Positions 37,078-47,167 of a DNA stretch of 55,871 nucleotides are shown here, piece by piece; the first letter of the stretch is position 1; every line of letters starts with the position of its first letter. Origin of the DNA: an uncultured Flavobacteriales bacterium. GTDB lineage: Bacteria; Bacteroidota; Bacteroidia; Flavobacteriales; Schleiferiaceae. The stretch is from positions 1 through 55,871 of the forward strand of contig CALKDS010000058.1 in the NCBI GenBank assembly GCA_938084135.1. Direction: 5' to 3'. Under the pieces are notes generated by a model. The model ran no database searches. It saw only the letters and a list, made by a program, of their open reading frames with translations, and had not been told where the DNA came from. The translations under genes and the position numbers were made by a program.

Positions 37078-38403
37078 TTATTTTCTGCGTAACCATTTGT
37101 AAAGGTCTTTATAGCTTGCTTTCTTTCCGTAAGTTAAGATTCCAACACGATATATTTTTGCTGAAATCCATGTTGTTCCAAGAAATCCGATAATTAATAG
37201 GAGCATACTCAAAACAATTTCCCAAGTTTGAACACCTCCAAATGGAAGTCTTACCATCATTGCCAAAGGTGAGGAAAATGGTATTAATGACAACCATATT
37301 GCTAGATTTCCATTGGGTTCTTGCATCATCGGTGTAGACAGCATTAACGTTATTAATAATGGGATTGTTAGTGGAATCATGAATTGCTGTGTGTCAGCTT
37401 CTGCATCAACAGCTGATCCTACGGCAGCAAATAATGCTCCATAAAGGAGATACCCCCCGAGAAAATAAAAAATAAAAAATCCTATGAGACTCGGAATATC
37501 CAAGCTATTCATACCCTCAATAATTTGGTTTATCACTCCTTGATTTTCTCCATTCTTCAAGCCTCCTGCACTACTTATTTGAGCTGGTGTGATTTGGGTA
37601 ATATCTGATTCCAGTAAAAGACTTCCAGCAATGTAATATATCACTGTGCTGAAAGTAATTAAAATTAAAAATTGTAGAAGTCCCACACCTGCAATGCCTA
37701 TTATTTTCCCCAAAAGAAGTTGTGTGGGTTTTACCGATGTTATAATTACTTCAATTATTCTCGAAGTTTTTTCTTCTATTACACCTCTCATTATTTGCGC
37801 GGCATATAGAAAAACAAACATATAAATGAAAAAAGAAGCTCCGAATCCGATAGCCATTTTTAGCACAAGAGAACTGGCTTCAGAACCATTTTCTGTTAAG
37901 TTTAAGTTTTTAATATTTACAACTGTAGTAGAGTTTTTTACAATGGAGGGATCAACCCCATTGATTTTTAACTTTTCCTCAGTAGCTAATTTCCCTAGCC
38001 GCCTTTCTATGTCGCGGGTTAGATCTATTCCAATATCACCTTTTGAGTATAATCTTGTGTTGCGAAGTATAAAATCTGGATCTCCATTTACAGAAGGAGG
38101 AAGAAATAATAGACCATCATAAATTTCTTTTTCCCGAACTGCGGAGATTGCGGATTTTTCATCAAATTCCTCCGGATTCAGATATTGAAAACTATGCTCT
38201 GATATTGTTTCAGTACCCACCAGGAGATAAGAATTATCTACAACAAGCAATTTTTTTGGATCTTCATCTCCACTAGACAAAAGAGCAGGAATAACTATGA
38301 GTGCACCTATTCCAATAGGCCCTAAAATTGACATTATTAGAAAAGTTTTATTTTTAACCCTTGTCGTAAATTCTCGCAATGCGATAATAATAAATGGACT
38401 CAT
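37078..38403 (-). CDS. ABC transporter permease (NatB/ABC-2 type)
   Basis: REFTTRVKNKTFLIMSILGPIGIG, GVIEEKTSRIIEVIITSVKPTQLLLGKIIGI; several TM segments. Confidence 0.88.
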   Translation of the reverse strand: MSPFIIIALREFTTRVKNKTFLIMSILGPIGIGALIVIPALLSSGDEDPKKLLVVDNSYLLVGTETISEHSFQYLNPEEFDEKSAISAVREKEIYDGLLFLPPSVNGDPDFILRNTRLYSKGDIGIDLTRDIERRLGKLATEEKLKINGVDPSIVKNSTTVVNIKNLNLTENGSEASSLVLKMAIGFGASFFIYMFVFLYAAQIMRGVIEEKTSRIIEVIITSVKPTQLLLGKIIGIAGVGLLQFLILITFSTVIYYIAGSLLLESDITQITPAQISSAGGLKNGENQGVINQIIEGMNSLDIPSLIGFFIFYFLGGYLLYGALFAAVGSAVDAEADTQQFMIPLTIPLLITLMLSTPMMQEPNGNLAIWLSLIPFSSPLAMMVRLPFGGVQTWEIVLSMLLLIIGFLGTTWISAKIYRVGILTYGKKASYKDLYKWLRRK

Positions 38404-39311
38404 TTCTTTACTGATTTAATAAAAATATCGTTCATACTCGGTATGATTTCTTCAAATCGGATTGTATCTACTTGATGTGCTAACGCACTTATAATTTCAG
38501 AGCTATTTAATTTTATGCTTTGAATTTCAGCGATACAGATTCCTTTATTAAAATCTCTTAAGTTTTGAGACATCTCTACTTGGTCCGGAAGTGAGAGGGT
38601 AATAGGTTCATTTGATCGGTATAATAATCTAAAGTTTCCATTGCGATGTGATTCCCGTATTTCATTTACCGTTCCATCCAAGATTTTCTCTCCATGGTTC
38701 AGTAATGCAATATGACTGCAAAGTTCTTCAACACTCTCCATCCTATGGGTAGAGAGAACTATTGTTGCGCCTTCTTTTCTGATTCTGAGCATTTCATCTC
38801 TAATTAGAGCTGCGTTTACAGGATCTAAGCCACTAAACGGTTCATCAAATATTAGTAGTTTAGGCTCATGAAGGACCGTGGTAATAAACTGAACTTTTTG
38901 AGCCATTCCTTTTGATAATTCCTCAACTTTTTTATCCCACCAAGTTTCGAGTTCCCATTTTTTGAACCACCAATGAAGTCTTTTCCTTGCTTCATTTCGA
39001 CTCAAGCCTTTTAATTGAGCAAGATACATGGACTGTTCTCCGACTTTCATTTTTTTATAAAGTCCGCGTTCCTCCGGAAGGTAACCAATATGGCGGCTAT
39101 CGGAAGAACGAATATTTTGGCCATAAAAGCTAACCGATCCATTATCGGGAGATATAATTTGATTTATGATTCTAAGCAGTGTGGTTTTTCCAGCTCCGTT
39201 TGGTCCGAGAAGTCCAAAAACACTTCCCTCGGGAATAGTCAGATCCAATGGATGAAGAGCAACATGATTTTCGTATTGTTTATCTATGCCAAATGATTGG
39301 ATTGCATTCAT
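38400..39311 (-). CDS. ABC transporter ATP-binding protein (NatA type)
   Basis: GLLGPNGAGKTTLLRI, LSKGMAQKVQFI signature, LLIFDEPFSGLDPVN. Confidence 0.93.
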   Translation of the reverse strand: MNAIQSFGIDKQYENHVALHPLDLTIPEGSVFGLLGPNGAGKTTLLRIINQIISPDNGSVSFYGQNIRSSDSRHIGYLPEERGLYKKMKVGEQSMYLAQLKGLSRNEARKRLHWWFKKWELETWWDKKVEELSKGMAQKVQFITTVLHEPKLLIFDEPFSGLDPVNAALIRDEMLRIRKEGATIVLSTHRMESVEELCSHIALLNHGEKILDGTVNEIRESHRNGNFRLLYRSNEPITLSLPDQVEMSQNLRDFNKGICIAEIQSIKLNSSEIISALAHQVDTIRFEEIIPSMNDIFIKSVKK

Positions 39312-42300
39312 GTTGTTTTGCTTAGTATTGGTTGATGATTTTTGATGCTCTCTAAAGTTATAAAAGCTTCATTTACAGAATTGATATTGTCCACAATTAT
39401 TGATAATCGACTTGTTTGTTTCATCCTAAACCTTTTTGGATTCTCAGTTATTTTTGATAAAAAAGCTGAAATGATTTTTTCCGAAGGTTTTTTTGATTCG
39501 CTATTTGGGAAATGCGCAATTAATTTACCTCCTTTTAAAATTATTTTTTCCAGATCCAAAGAGTTTCCTAACCATTTTAGTTTCATTGATTTTAGTAGAT
39601 CATTTGCTTGCTTTGGCATTGACCCGAATCTATCTTCGAGCCCTTTGGCGAAGTTATCTAATTCAGATTCATTATTGAGACTGTTCAAGTCACGATAAAT
39701 TCTTAGTCGCTCTTCGACAAAATTGATATACTTATCTGGAAATAATAGCTCTAGATCAGTATCGATTTGACATTCAATATTATTCTCTTTTAAGCCATCT
39801 TTTTGATTCTCATAAATTTCTTTAAAATCTTCATTCTTTAATTCATGAACTGCTTCTGAAAGAAGCCTTTGATATGTTTCAAACCCTAGGTCATTTATAA
39901 ATCCACTTTGCTCACCTCCCAATAGGTCGCCAGCCCCTCTGATTTCAAGATCTCTTAAAGCAATTTTAAATCCAGATCCTAAATCAGAAAATTGTTCAAG
40001 GGCTTGTAGCCTTTTTCTTGATTCATCAGGTAGGCCAATTACTGGAGGTGATATTAAATAGCAAAATGCTTTTTTGTTTGATCTTCCCACCCTTCCTCTC
40101 ATCTGGTGTAAATCGCTGAGGCCAAATCTATGCGCTTGATTAATGATCATAGTATTTGCTGTCGGAACATCAAGTCCACTCTCTACAATAGTGGTGCTAA
40201 CAAGAATATCATACTTTCCTTCCATAAAATCCACTAAAACATCTTCCAGATCTTTCCCCTTCATTTTACCATGACCAATTGCTATTTTAACATCCGGTAA
40301 TAGCCTTTGTAAAGCCCCAGCAATTTCTTTTATGTTTTCAACTCGATTATGAATAAAGAAAGCTTGTCCCCCGCGACTAACTTCGTAATTAAGGATATCC
40401 CGTATTTTCTCTTCCTTAAATCCAATAATTTGAGTATCTATCGGCTGTCTATTTTCAGGAGGGGTATTCATTACACTCAAATCTCTAGCAGCCATCAATG
40501 AGAATTGCATGGTTCTTGGGATCGGAGTAGCAGTAAGAGTTAAGGTATCTACATTGACTTTTAACGTTTTCAGTTTATCTTTTACATTAACTCCGAATTT
40601 TTGCTCTTCATCAATTATGAGTAGGCCCAAATCTTTAAAATAGACATCTTTACTTACGAGCTTGTGGGTTCCGATAAGTATATCAACTCTACCTTCGCTT
40701 AAATCGTTAAGTATAAGTTTTAAATCTTTGGTGCTCCTAGATCTGTTAATATACTCAACTCTCACAGGGAAACCATTGAGGCGATTACTGAATGTTTTGA
40801 AGTGTTGAAAAGCTAAAATTGTTGTAGGTACGAGAATTGCAACTTGTTTATTGTCATTAACAGCCTTAAACGCTGCCCTAATAGCGATTTCAGTTTTGCC
40901 AAATCCTACATCTCCGCATATCAGTCGGTCCATTGGAATACTAGATTCCATATCAGATTTTACATCTCCTGATGCTTTTTCTTGATCTGGAGTATCATCA
41001 TATTGGAAATACGCTTCTAGTTCATTTTGTAAATAATTATCAGGTGAAAATGAAAATCCTTTTGCTTCTTTTCTTTTTGCGTAAAGTTTGATTAAGCTGT
41101 AGGCGAGTTGCTTGACCTTAGATTTTGTTTTTTTCTTTAAGTTTTGCCAGGCGGGGGAGCCCAGTTTATTTAATGATGGAGCACTTCCTTGTTTAGAATT
41201 AAATTTAGATATTTTGTGGAGGCTATGTATACTCACATACAATAAGTCAGAATCCTTGTAGATTACTTTGATTGCTTCTTGCTCTTTTCCTTGGACATCA
41301 ATTTTTTGGAGGCCTCCAAACTTTCCTATTCCATGATCAATATGGGTTACATAATCACCAATTTGAAGTGAGTTTAATTCTTTTAGAGTTATAGCTTGTG
41401 CTTTTCCAAGCCCGTCCCTGAGCCTAAATCTTTGATGTTTCTCAAATATTTCATGATCTGTAAAGGCGATTTTCCCCCCTAACGGATCTTCGAATCCGCT
41501 GTGCAACGCATCATCTAACCAATTAATTTTTAATGGCTTTTCACTAAGGTCAGATATAATGGATTCAAGACGTTTTTTTTGTTGGGTTTGTCCGCACATT
41601 AACCATATTTCTGAACCTTTATGCTCTTGTACCTGCAGAGTTTTAAATAATAAATTAAAATTCTTCCCAAAAGAAGTTCTTGCTAATGTTCCCCAGGATT
41701 TTTCTTTTGAATTAAAGCTGCCGTATTCGGTTATTAATATGTTTTTTTCAAATTCAGTTTTTATTTCTTTTCTCGATAAATACAAACTAGAGGGTTCAAT
41801 TCTTTCAATATTTGAATTTAAATTCTGATAAATTTTTTTTGAGTGCTTAAAACACGCTTCAATTTTTTCTTCAGTAATCGATGGGTCTTGAACCCACAAT
41901 GAAGCTATGTTTTTTGAATAAGAGATTAGTGACTGTCTTATTCCTTTTTTATACTTGTCTTCAATATTTGATACTAAAGTAATGCTGACAAGATTATTTA
42001 AACTTAACTGATCATCAACAGAAAAGGAACGTAGACTTTCAACTTCATTACCAATAAATTCAATTCGGGAGGGATTTTGTTGAGAAAATGAAAAAACATC
42101 AACTATTCCTCCTCTGACAGAGAATTGTCCTGGTAATTCCACAAAGTCAACTCTTTCAAATCCTAATTCAAATAAACTTTCATTTAAAAAATCTAGATCG
42201 ATATGATCTTTTACGCGGATGTTTAAAGTTTTAGATTTTAATGATTGTCTTGTAATAACTTTTTCTGCAAGAGCTTCAGGATATGTAATTACCAAACATG

Positions 42301-42661
42301 GTTTTTCACAAATTAATAGCCTTTCTAATGCCTCCGTTCGAAGGCCAATATTTATATTATTGACCTGCTCTTGATCCGAATATGGTCTCTTATATGAGTC
42401 CGGAAAGAAATAAACATCTTCTGTGGTTAATAATTTCTGCAGGTCATTATAAAAGTATGCAGCTTCTTCCTTATCCGAACGAACAATAATTATGGACTTT
42501 TTAGATTTCTGGTAAGTGCAAGCTGCGATTACAGAAGTCAATGATCCTTTTAATCCGATTAGATGTATAGATGCACCTGGCTCACTTTCAGTCCATTTAG
42601 TATAGAATTCCCTAAATCGGGAATCTTTTAAATAGGATGGAATTAGATCTTTTACTAGCAT
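39308..42661 (-). CDS. mfd: Transcription-repair coupling factor
   Basis: VTHIDHGIGKFGGLQKIDVQGKEQEAI, RLICGDVGFGKTEIAIRAAFKA, TATPIPRTMQFSLMAARDLSVMNTPP. Start at M21 of the listed ORF. Confidence 0.97.
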   Translation of the reverse strand: MLVKDLIPSYLKDSRFREFYTKWTESEPGASIHLIGLKGSLTSVIAACTYQKSKKSIIIVRSDKEEAAYFYNDLQKLLTTEDVYFFPDSYKRPYSDQEQVNNINIGLRTEALERLLICEKPCLVITYPEALAEKVITRQSLKSKTLNIRVKDHIDLDFLNESLFELGFERVDFVELPGQFSVRGGIVDVFSFSQQNPSRIEFIGNEVESLRSFSVDDQLSLNNLVSITLVSNIEDKYKKGIRQSLISYSKNIASLWVQDPSITEEKIEACFKHSKKIYQNLNSNIERIEPSSLYLSRKEIKTEFEKNILITEYGSFNSKEKSWGTLARTSFGKNFNLLFKTLQVQEHKGSEIWLMCGQTQQKKRLESIISDLSEKPLKINWLDDALHSGFEDPLGGKIAFTDHEIFEKHQRFRLRDGLGKAQAITLKELNSLQIGDYVTHIDHGIGKFGGLQKIDVQGKEQEAIKVIYKDSDLLYVSIHSLHKISKFNSKQGSAPSLNKLGSPAWQNLKKKTKSKVKQLAYSLIKLYAKRKEAKGFSFSPDNYLQNELEAYFQYDDTPDQEKASGDVKSDMESSIPMDRLICGDVGFGKTEIAIRAAFKAVNDNKQVAILVPTTILAFQHFKTFSNRLNGFPVRVEYINRSRSTKDLKLILNDLSEGRVDILIGTHKLVSKDVYFKDLGLLIIDEEQKFGVNVKDKLKTLKVNVDTLTLTATPIPRTMQFSLMAARDLSVMNTPPENRQPIDTQIIGFKEEKIRDILNYEVSRGGQAFFIHNRVENIKEIAGALQRLLPDVKIAIGHGKMKGKDLEDVLVDFMEGKYDILVSTTIVESGLDVPTANTMIINQAHRFGLSDLHQMRGRVGRSNKKAFCYLISPPVIGLPDESRKRLQALEQFSDLGSGFKIALRDLEIRGAGDLLGGEQSGFINDLGFETYQRLLSEAVHELKNEDFKEIYENQKDGLKENNIECQIDTDLELLFPDKYINFVEERLRIYRDLNSLNNESELDNFAKGLEDRFGSMPKQANDLLKSMKLKWLGNSLDLEKIILKGGKLIAHFPNSESKKPSEKIISAFLSKITENPKRFRMKQTSRLSIIVDNINSVNEAFITLESIKNHQPILSKTT

Positions 42662-42665
42662 CAAA

Positions 42666-43676
42666 TCATCTTTCCACCAGGAATGATTCGGCCTCAAGGA
42701 CCATTTCGGTGGAGCCTGCAAAGTAAGGTACTCGTTGGTGAAGTTTAGAAGGTTTTATGTCTAAAATTCGAATTTCTCCATTTGTAGCTCTTCCTCCTGC
42801 TTGTTCTATTATTAAAGCTAAAGGATTACACTCGTATAGTAGCCTCAGCTTCCCATTAGGGCTCATAGTTCCTGTAGGATAAATATAGATTCCTCCTTTT
42901 AATATGTTACGATGTAAATCGCAGACTAGAGATCCTATATAACGGCTCGTATATGGTCGGTTAGATTTTAAATCCAATGTTTGGCAAAACTTTATATATT
43001 TTTTTACGCCTTCAGGGAAATGAACATAATTGCCTTCATTTATCGAATAAATATTTCCTTTTGAAGGAATTTTCATATTCGGGTGAGAGAGGCAATAGGT
43101 TCCTATGCTCGGGTCTAAAGTAAAGCCATTCACACCGTGTCCAGTAGTAAAAACAATCATTGTACTTGACCCATAAACCACATATCCAGCAGCTACTTGA
43201 GCATTTCCAGGTTGGAGGAAGTCTTCTAATTTTACTGGGCTTCCTGGTTCGCTAATCCTTCGGTAAATACTAAAAATAGTACCTACAGATACGTTTACAT
43301 CAATATTACTACTTCCATCTAAGGGATCAATTAAAACAACATATTTACTGGAAGAATGAATATTATCCTCAAAACTAATGAAGTCATCTAATTCTTCACT
43401 TGCTACACCACATACTTCGCCCATAGATCTTAATGTCCTTATAAATGTATCATTTGCGAAAACATCTAATTTCATTTGGTTTTCACCTTGTATGTTCTCA
43501 GATCCAGCAAGCCCAAGGATATCCGCAAGGCCTGCTTTATTTATTTCTCTATTTACAACTTTTGAGGCAAGACGTATTGATGATAAAAGCTGAGATAACT
43601 CACCGGTCGCATATGGAAATTTCTCTTGATTCTCCATTAAAAATTCTCCAAGGGTTGTGGGGCGATGATGTTTCAT
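42666..43676 (-). CDS. fbp: Class I fructose-1,6-bisphosphatase
   Basis: [50 protein letters not shown]. Start at M24 of the listed ORF. Confidence 0.96.
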   Translation of the reverse strand: MKHHRPTTLGEFLMENQEKFPYATGELSQLLSSIRLASKVVNREINKAGLADILGLAGSENIQGENQMKLDVFANDTFIRTLRSMGEVCGVASEELDDFISFEDNIHSSSKYVVLIDPLDGSSNIDVNVSVGTIFSIYRRISEPGSPVKLEDFLQPGNAQVAAGYVVYGSSTMIVFTTGHGVNGFTLDPSIGTYCLSHPNMKIPSKGNIYSINEGNYVHFPEGVKKYIKFCQTLDLKSNRPYTSRYIGSLVCDLHRNILKGGIYIYPTGTMSPNGKLRLLYECNPLALIIEQAGGRATNGEIRILDIKPSKLHQRVPYFAGSTEMVLEAESFLVER

Positions 43677-43745
43677 AAATATTATAATCAAGGGTTGGGT
43701 TAAAGATAGAGTATGGGTTATTACTTTAGCGGAATGAAGGATCAA

Positions 43746-44246
43746 ATGGAGGATATTTCAATTCGTTGGGCAAGAAAATCAGATATTCCAGTAGTTTTTT
43801 CGCTAATACAAGAGCTAGCGGTGTTTGAGAAAGCACCGGATCAGGTAGAGATCACTATGGATCAATTATCAATGGATTGGGAGTTGAAAAAATTTGTTTG
43901 TTTTTTGGCGGTATCAAATTCTTCAGATGAAATATTTGGTATGGCACTATGCCATGAAAGATATTCTACTTGGAAAGGATTAACTGCGCATCTTGAAGAT
44001 TTAGTTGTAAGGTCACATTTTAGAGGTAAAGGAATTGGTAGGAGATTAATGGAAGCAACGATTCAATGGGCAAAATCAATTAATGCTCGTAGGCTGCATT
44101 GGGAAGTTTTAGACTGGAATACTCCTGCAATTAATTTTTATGAATCCATTGGTTCGGAAATATTAAAAGATTGGTATCCATGTAGGCTCTCAGACAAAGA
44201 ATTATCCAATTATTCATATAAATATCCGCAATTCATTTATTCATAA
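43746..44246 (+). CDS. GNAT family N-acetyltransferase
   Basis: [46 protein letters not shown]. Start at M12 of the listed ORF. Confidence 0.9.
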   Translation: MEDISIRWARKSDIPVVFSLIQELAVFEKAPDQVEITMDQLSMDWELKKFVCFLAVSNSSDEIFGMALCHERYSTWKGLTAHLEDLVVRSHFRGKGIGRRLMEATIQWAKSINARRLHWEVLDWNTPAINFYESIGSEILKDWYPCRLSDKELSNYSYKYPQFIYS

Positions 44247-44248
44247 AG

Positions 44249-45505
44249 ATGACGAACTGGTCCGTTTTTAAATTTGGTGGTAATTCTTTAAAAGATGCAG
44301 ATTCTTTAAAAAAAGCTATTGAATTAGTCTCTGATTTTGGGAAGGATCCTTTATTAATTGTTGTTTCAGCAATGGCCAAAACAACAAATTCATTAGAAGC
44401 TTATTTAGAAGCAAAAATCAACGGAGATGAAATTTTAGCGAAGAGTATACTGGATGAAGTAATAAATTTTCATTTTCAATTATCTGACTCCATGGGCTTA
44501 TTGGATCAGACCCTAAAATTAGGGTTGGAAGGTGAATGGAACCGAATTCAAGGAGTTCCTTCAGATTTCGCATACGATAAGCGTTATGATGCTATTGTTT
44601 CTGCTGGAGAAATAGTGTCTTCAATTATATTACATGCTGCAATCCAAACAAAGCATCCCCAGTCTTTTTGGCTTGATTCTCGACGAGTTGTTTCTACTAA
44701 TAATAACCATAGGAGAGCGGAGATAGATCTTCTAGCAACAGAGCAAAACATTCAGAATGATTTGAAAAATCAGCGTGGTATCTGGATCACTCAGGGTTTT
44801 ATAGGTTATTCCATGGAAACTCAAGATTATACGACCTTAGGTCGTGAAGGGTCAGATTATTCTGCAGCAATATTCGCATACACTCTGAATGCGGAGGAAT
44901 TGACCATTTGGAAGGATGTTCCCGGTCTGATGAGTGGTGATCCAAAGGTTTTTGAAAATGTTAGGCTTTTGGAAGAGGTTCCCTATGAAGAGGCAATAGA
45001 ATTGGCATTTTTCGGAGCTTCTGTGATTCATCCAAAGACCGTACAGCCTTTGAAAAGTCGTAATATAATTTTACATATCAGGTCTTTTTTGAATAATGAA
45101 TCCAAGGCCACAAAAATTGGAAATTTCAAAAAACTTAAGCCAGTTGTTCCTTGCTTAATTAAGAAATCAAATCAGGTCATGCTATCGATACGGACTAAAG
45201 ATTTGAGCTTTTTGTCAGAAGGTCAGCTGAGCGAAATCTATAATATTTTTTCTGATATTGGGCTTATTGTAAACTTGACTCAGCATGGCGCGGCAAGTGC
45301 GATTTTCAGTGTTTCAAATGATCATATTATATTGCCCCTGGTTTTATTAAAACTGAAGGAGTATAAAGTTGAAATTGAAAATAATTTGGTTCTTTACACT
45401 GTCAGATACTCAGACGAAGTATCAAGAAATTGGTTATATGAGAAAGGAAAGCCTAAAATGGAGCAAAGAAGCTCGGATATAGACCGAGTACTTTTGAGTG
45501 AATAA
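44249..45505 (+). CDS. lysC: Aspartate kinase
   Basis: VFKFGGNSLKDADSLKKA, TTLGREGSDYSAAIFAYTLNAEELTIWKDVPGLMSGDPK, FFGASVIHPKTVQPLKSRNI. Confidence 0.94.
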   Translation: MTNWSVFKFGGNSLKDADSLKKAIELVSDFGKDPLLIVVSAMAKTTNSLEAYLEAKINGDEILAKSILDEVINFHFQLSDSMGLLDQTLKLGLEGEWNRIQGVPSDFAYDKRYDAIVSAGEIVSSIILHAAIQTKHPQSFWLDSRRVVSTNNNHRRAEIDLLATEQNIQNDLKNQRGIWITQGFIGYSMETQDYTTLGREGSDYSAAIFAYTLNAEELTIWKDVPGLMSGDPKVFENVRLLEEVPYEEAIELAFFGASVIHPKTVQPLKSRNIILHIRSFLNNESKATKIGNFKKLKPVVPCLIKKSNQVMLSIRTKDLSFLSEGQLSEIYNIFSDIGLIVNLTQHGAASAIFSVSNDHIILPLVLLKLKEYKVEIENNLVLYTVRYSDEVSRNWLYEKGKPKMEQRSSDIDRVLLSE

Positions 45506-45529
45506 TTTTAAATTTTTAAAAATCATTAA

Positions 45530-46192
45530 CTACCAAGTGTAGATGGAATAATTAATTCCAAATCGTAGTCCAAGTAAAATATCTGGGCTTGAGTCATCGG
45601 CTATGTGAAAACCTTCAAGGCGATCCCCAGGAACTTGATAATTATAAATTTCGGCATTCGTTGTCCAATGCTCATTGTGTCGAATCTTCAGTCCAATTCC
45701 ACCACCGAATGAACCCGATATATTTGTTCCTGGGTCGAAAATACATGTTGTAGGATAAATTATATTTGTCATGTATTTACTTTGACTAAATAATACGCCT
45801 CCCATCCCAAAGATATACGGAGTTGCAGAATTTCTTTTCCAATATTTTCCAAAAGGTAAAATATTATATGTAACGCGAATTCCGGAATTGAAAAACGAAC
45901 TACGGACCAAAACTCCTGTGTAATCATCTTTATTATGGTTAGCATTATCTGCGTATAATTTACCGTAATCAAGTTCTAGTCCAATTCCCCATTTTGGACC
46001 AGTATAAAAACTAAATTCCCCACCAAAGCTATTTCTGGCCTCTTGTAATATTGCATTAGCATCACTCGAGGCCAATTCCCCTATGTGACTTGCAGAACCT
46101 AAGTGAAGATTTAAATTTATGGATTGTAATGACCGCTGTCCAAAGGAAGCAATACTAGTTATTGCAAAAAGAAAAATTAGGATATGTTGCAT
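45530..46192 (-). CDS. Putative outer-membrane beta-barrel protein
   Basis: Signal peptide MQHILIFLFAITSIASFGQ; alternating beta-strand pattern, aromatic terminal residues (YSIYTW). Confidence 0.65.
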   Translation of the reverse strand: MQHILIFLFAITSIASFGQRSLQSINLNLHLGSASHIGELASSDANAILQEARNSFGGEFSFYTGPKWGIGLELDYGKLYADNANHNKDDYTGVLVRSSFFNSGIRVTYNILPFGKYWKRNSATPYIFGMGGVLFSQSKYMTNIIYPTTCIFDPGTNISGSFGGGIGLKIRHNEHWTTNAEIYNYQVPGDRLEGFHIADDSSPDILLGLRFGINYSIYTW

Positions 46193-46205
46193 TTTGCTAA
46201 AGTAT

Positions 46206-47165
46206 TTAATTATTGAGTGAATTTGTTAAAGAATATTTTTCAATTTTCTTAAAAAGAATTTCACCCATTTTGGGGAATGATTGTTCACTCCAGCCTGCAA
46301 TATGGGGTGTTATTAAGACTCTTGGATGTTTTATGAGGTCTTTATAATCATTTAAGAGAACCTCTGGTAAGTTCAAAGATTTCGGTTCAATATCTAGCAC
46401 ATCTAATCCCAAACCTAATAATTTATCGTTCTTTATGAAATGGAAAATATCTTTTGTATTTAATATTTTTCCTCGACTGGTATTCAACAAGATTTTTAGT
46501 TTTTTACATTTTTCTATGAAAGAATTGTCAATAAAATTTAAATTCTCACTGGTTAAAGGCAAGTGAATACTTATGATATCAGAATTCGCTTGCAAAGTTT
46601 TCAAGTCAACTTCATCTATATATTCTGGCGCAAAACCGCTAATATATTTATCATGAGCAAGTATTTTGACATCCATACATCTCAATTTAGAGGCAAAAGC
46701 TGAACCCATTGGACCAAATCCTATTATTCCTACTGTACTACCTTCAATTTCCCAACCAATATTCTCTTGTCTCTGCCATGATCCTGATTGAATTTCTTGG
46801 TTTGAAGAGGAAATTCGATGAGCCAAGTTTAAAAGTAATCCCAGGGTATGCTCAGCTAGGGAATTCGCATTTCCTTGAGAAGCGCTAAAGCAAGCTATCC
46901 CTTGTTTTTTTGCATATTTGATATTGATATTTTCAAGACCAGAGCCGAGGCGACCAATCCATTTTAAATTCACAGCTTTTTTTAGGATTATTTCATCAAG
47001 AGTCACTCTGCTTCGTAGTATGATTCCTTGCGCTCTTGCAATATTTAGGTCAAGATCAGATATATCATCACTGTATTTCTTATCGATTCGGAAGCCAATG
47101 CTTGATAGGTTTTCTTCTAATTTTGAATCAGTTGCATCGAGCGCAAGAACCCAGCCTTTGGACAT
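46206..47165 (-). CDS. D-2-hydroxyacid dehydrogenase (SerA/GhrB-like)
   Basis: VGIIGFGPMGSAFASKLRCM Rossmann motif; LLNTSRGKILNTKDI; ITPHIAGWSEQS. Confidence 0.92.
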   Translation of the reverse strand: MSKGWVLALDATDSKLEENLSSIGFRIDKKYSDDISDLDLNIARAQGIILRSRVTLDEIILKKAVNLKWIGRLGSGLENINIKYAKKQGIACFSASQGNANSLAEHTLGLLLNLAHRISSSNQEIQSGSWQRQENIGWEIEGSTVGIIGFGPMGSAFASKLRCMDVKILAHDKYISGFAPEYIDEVDLKTLQANSDIISIHLPLTSENLNFIDNSFIEKCKKLKILLNTSRGKILNTKDIFHFIKNDKLLGLGLDVLDIEPKSLNLPEVLLNDYKDLIKHPRVLITPHIAGWSEQSFPKMGEILFKKIEKYSLTNSLNN

Positions 47166-47167
47166 AA

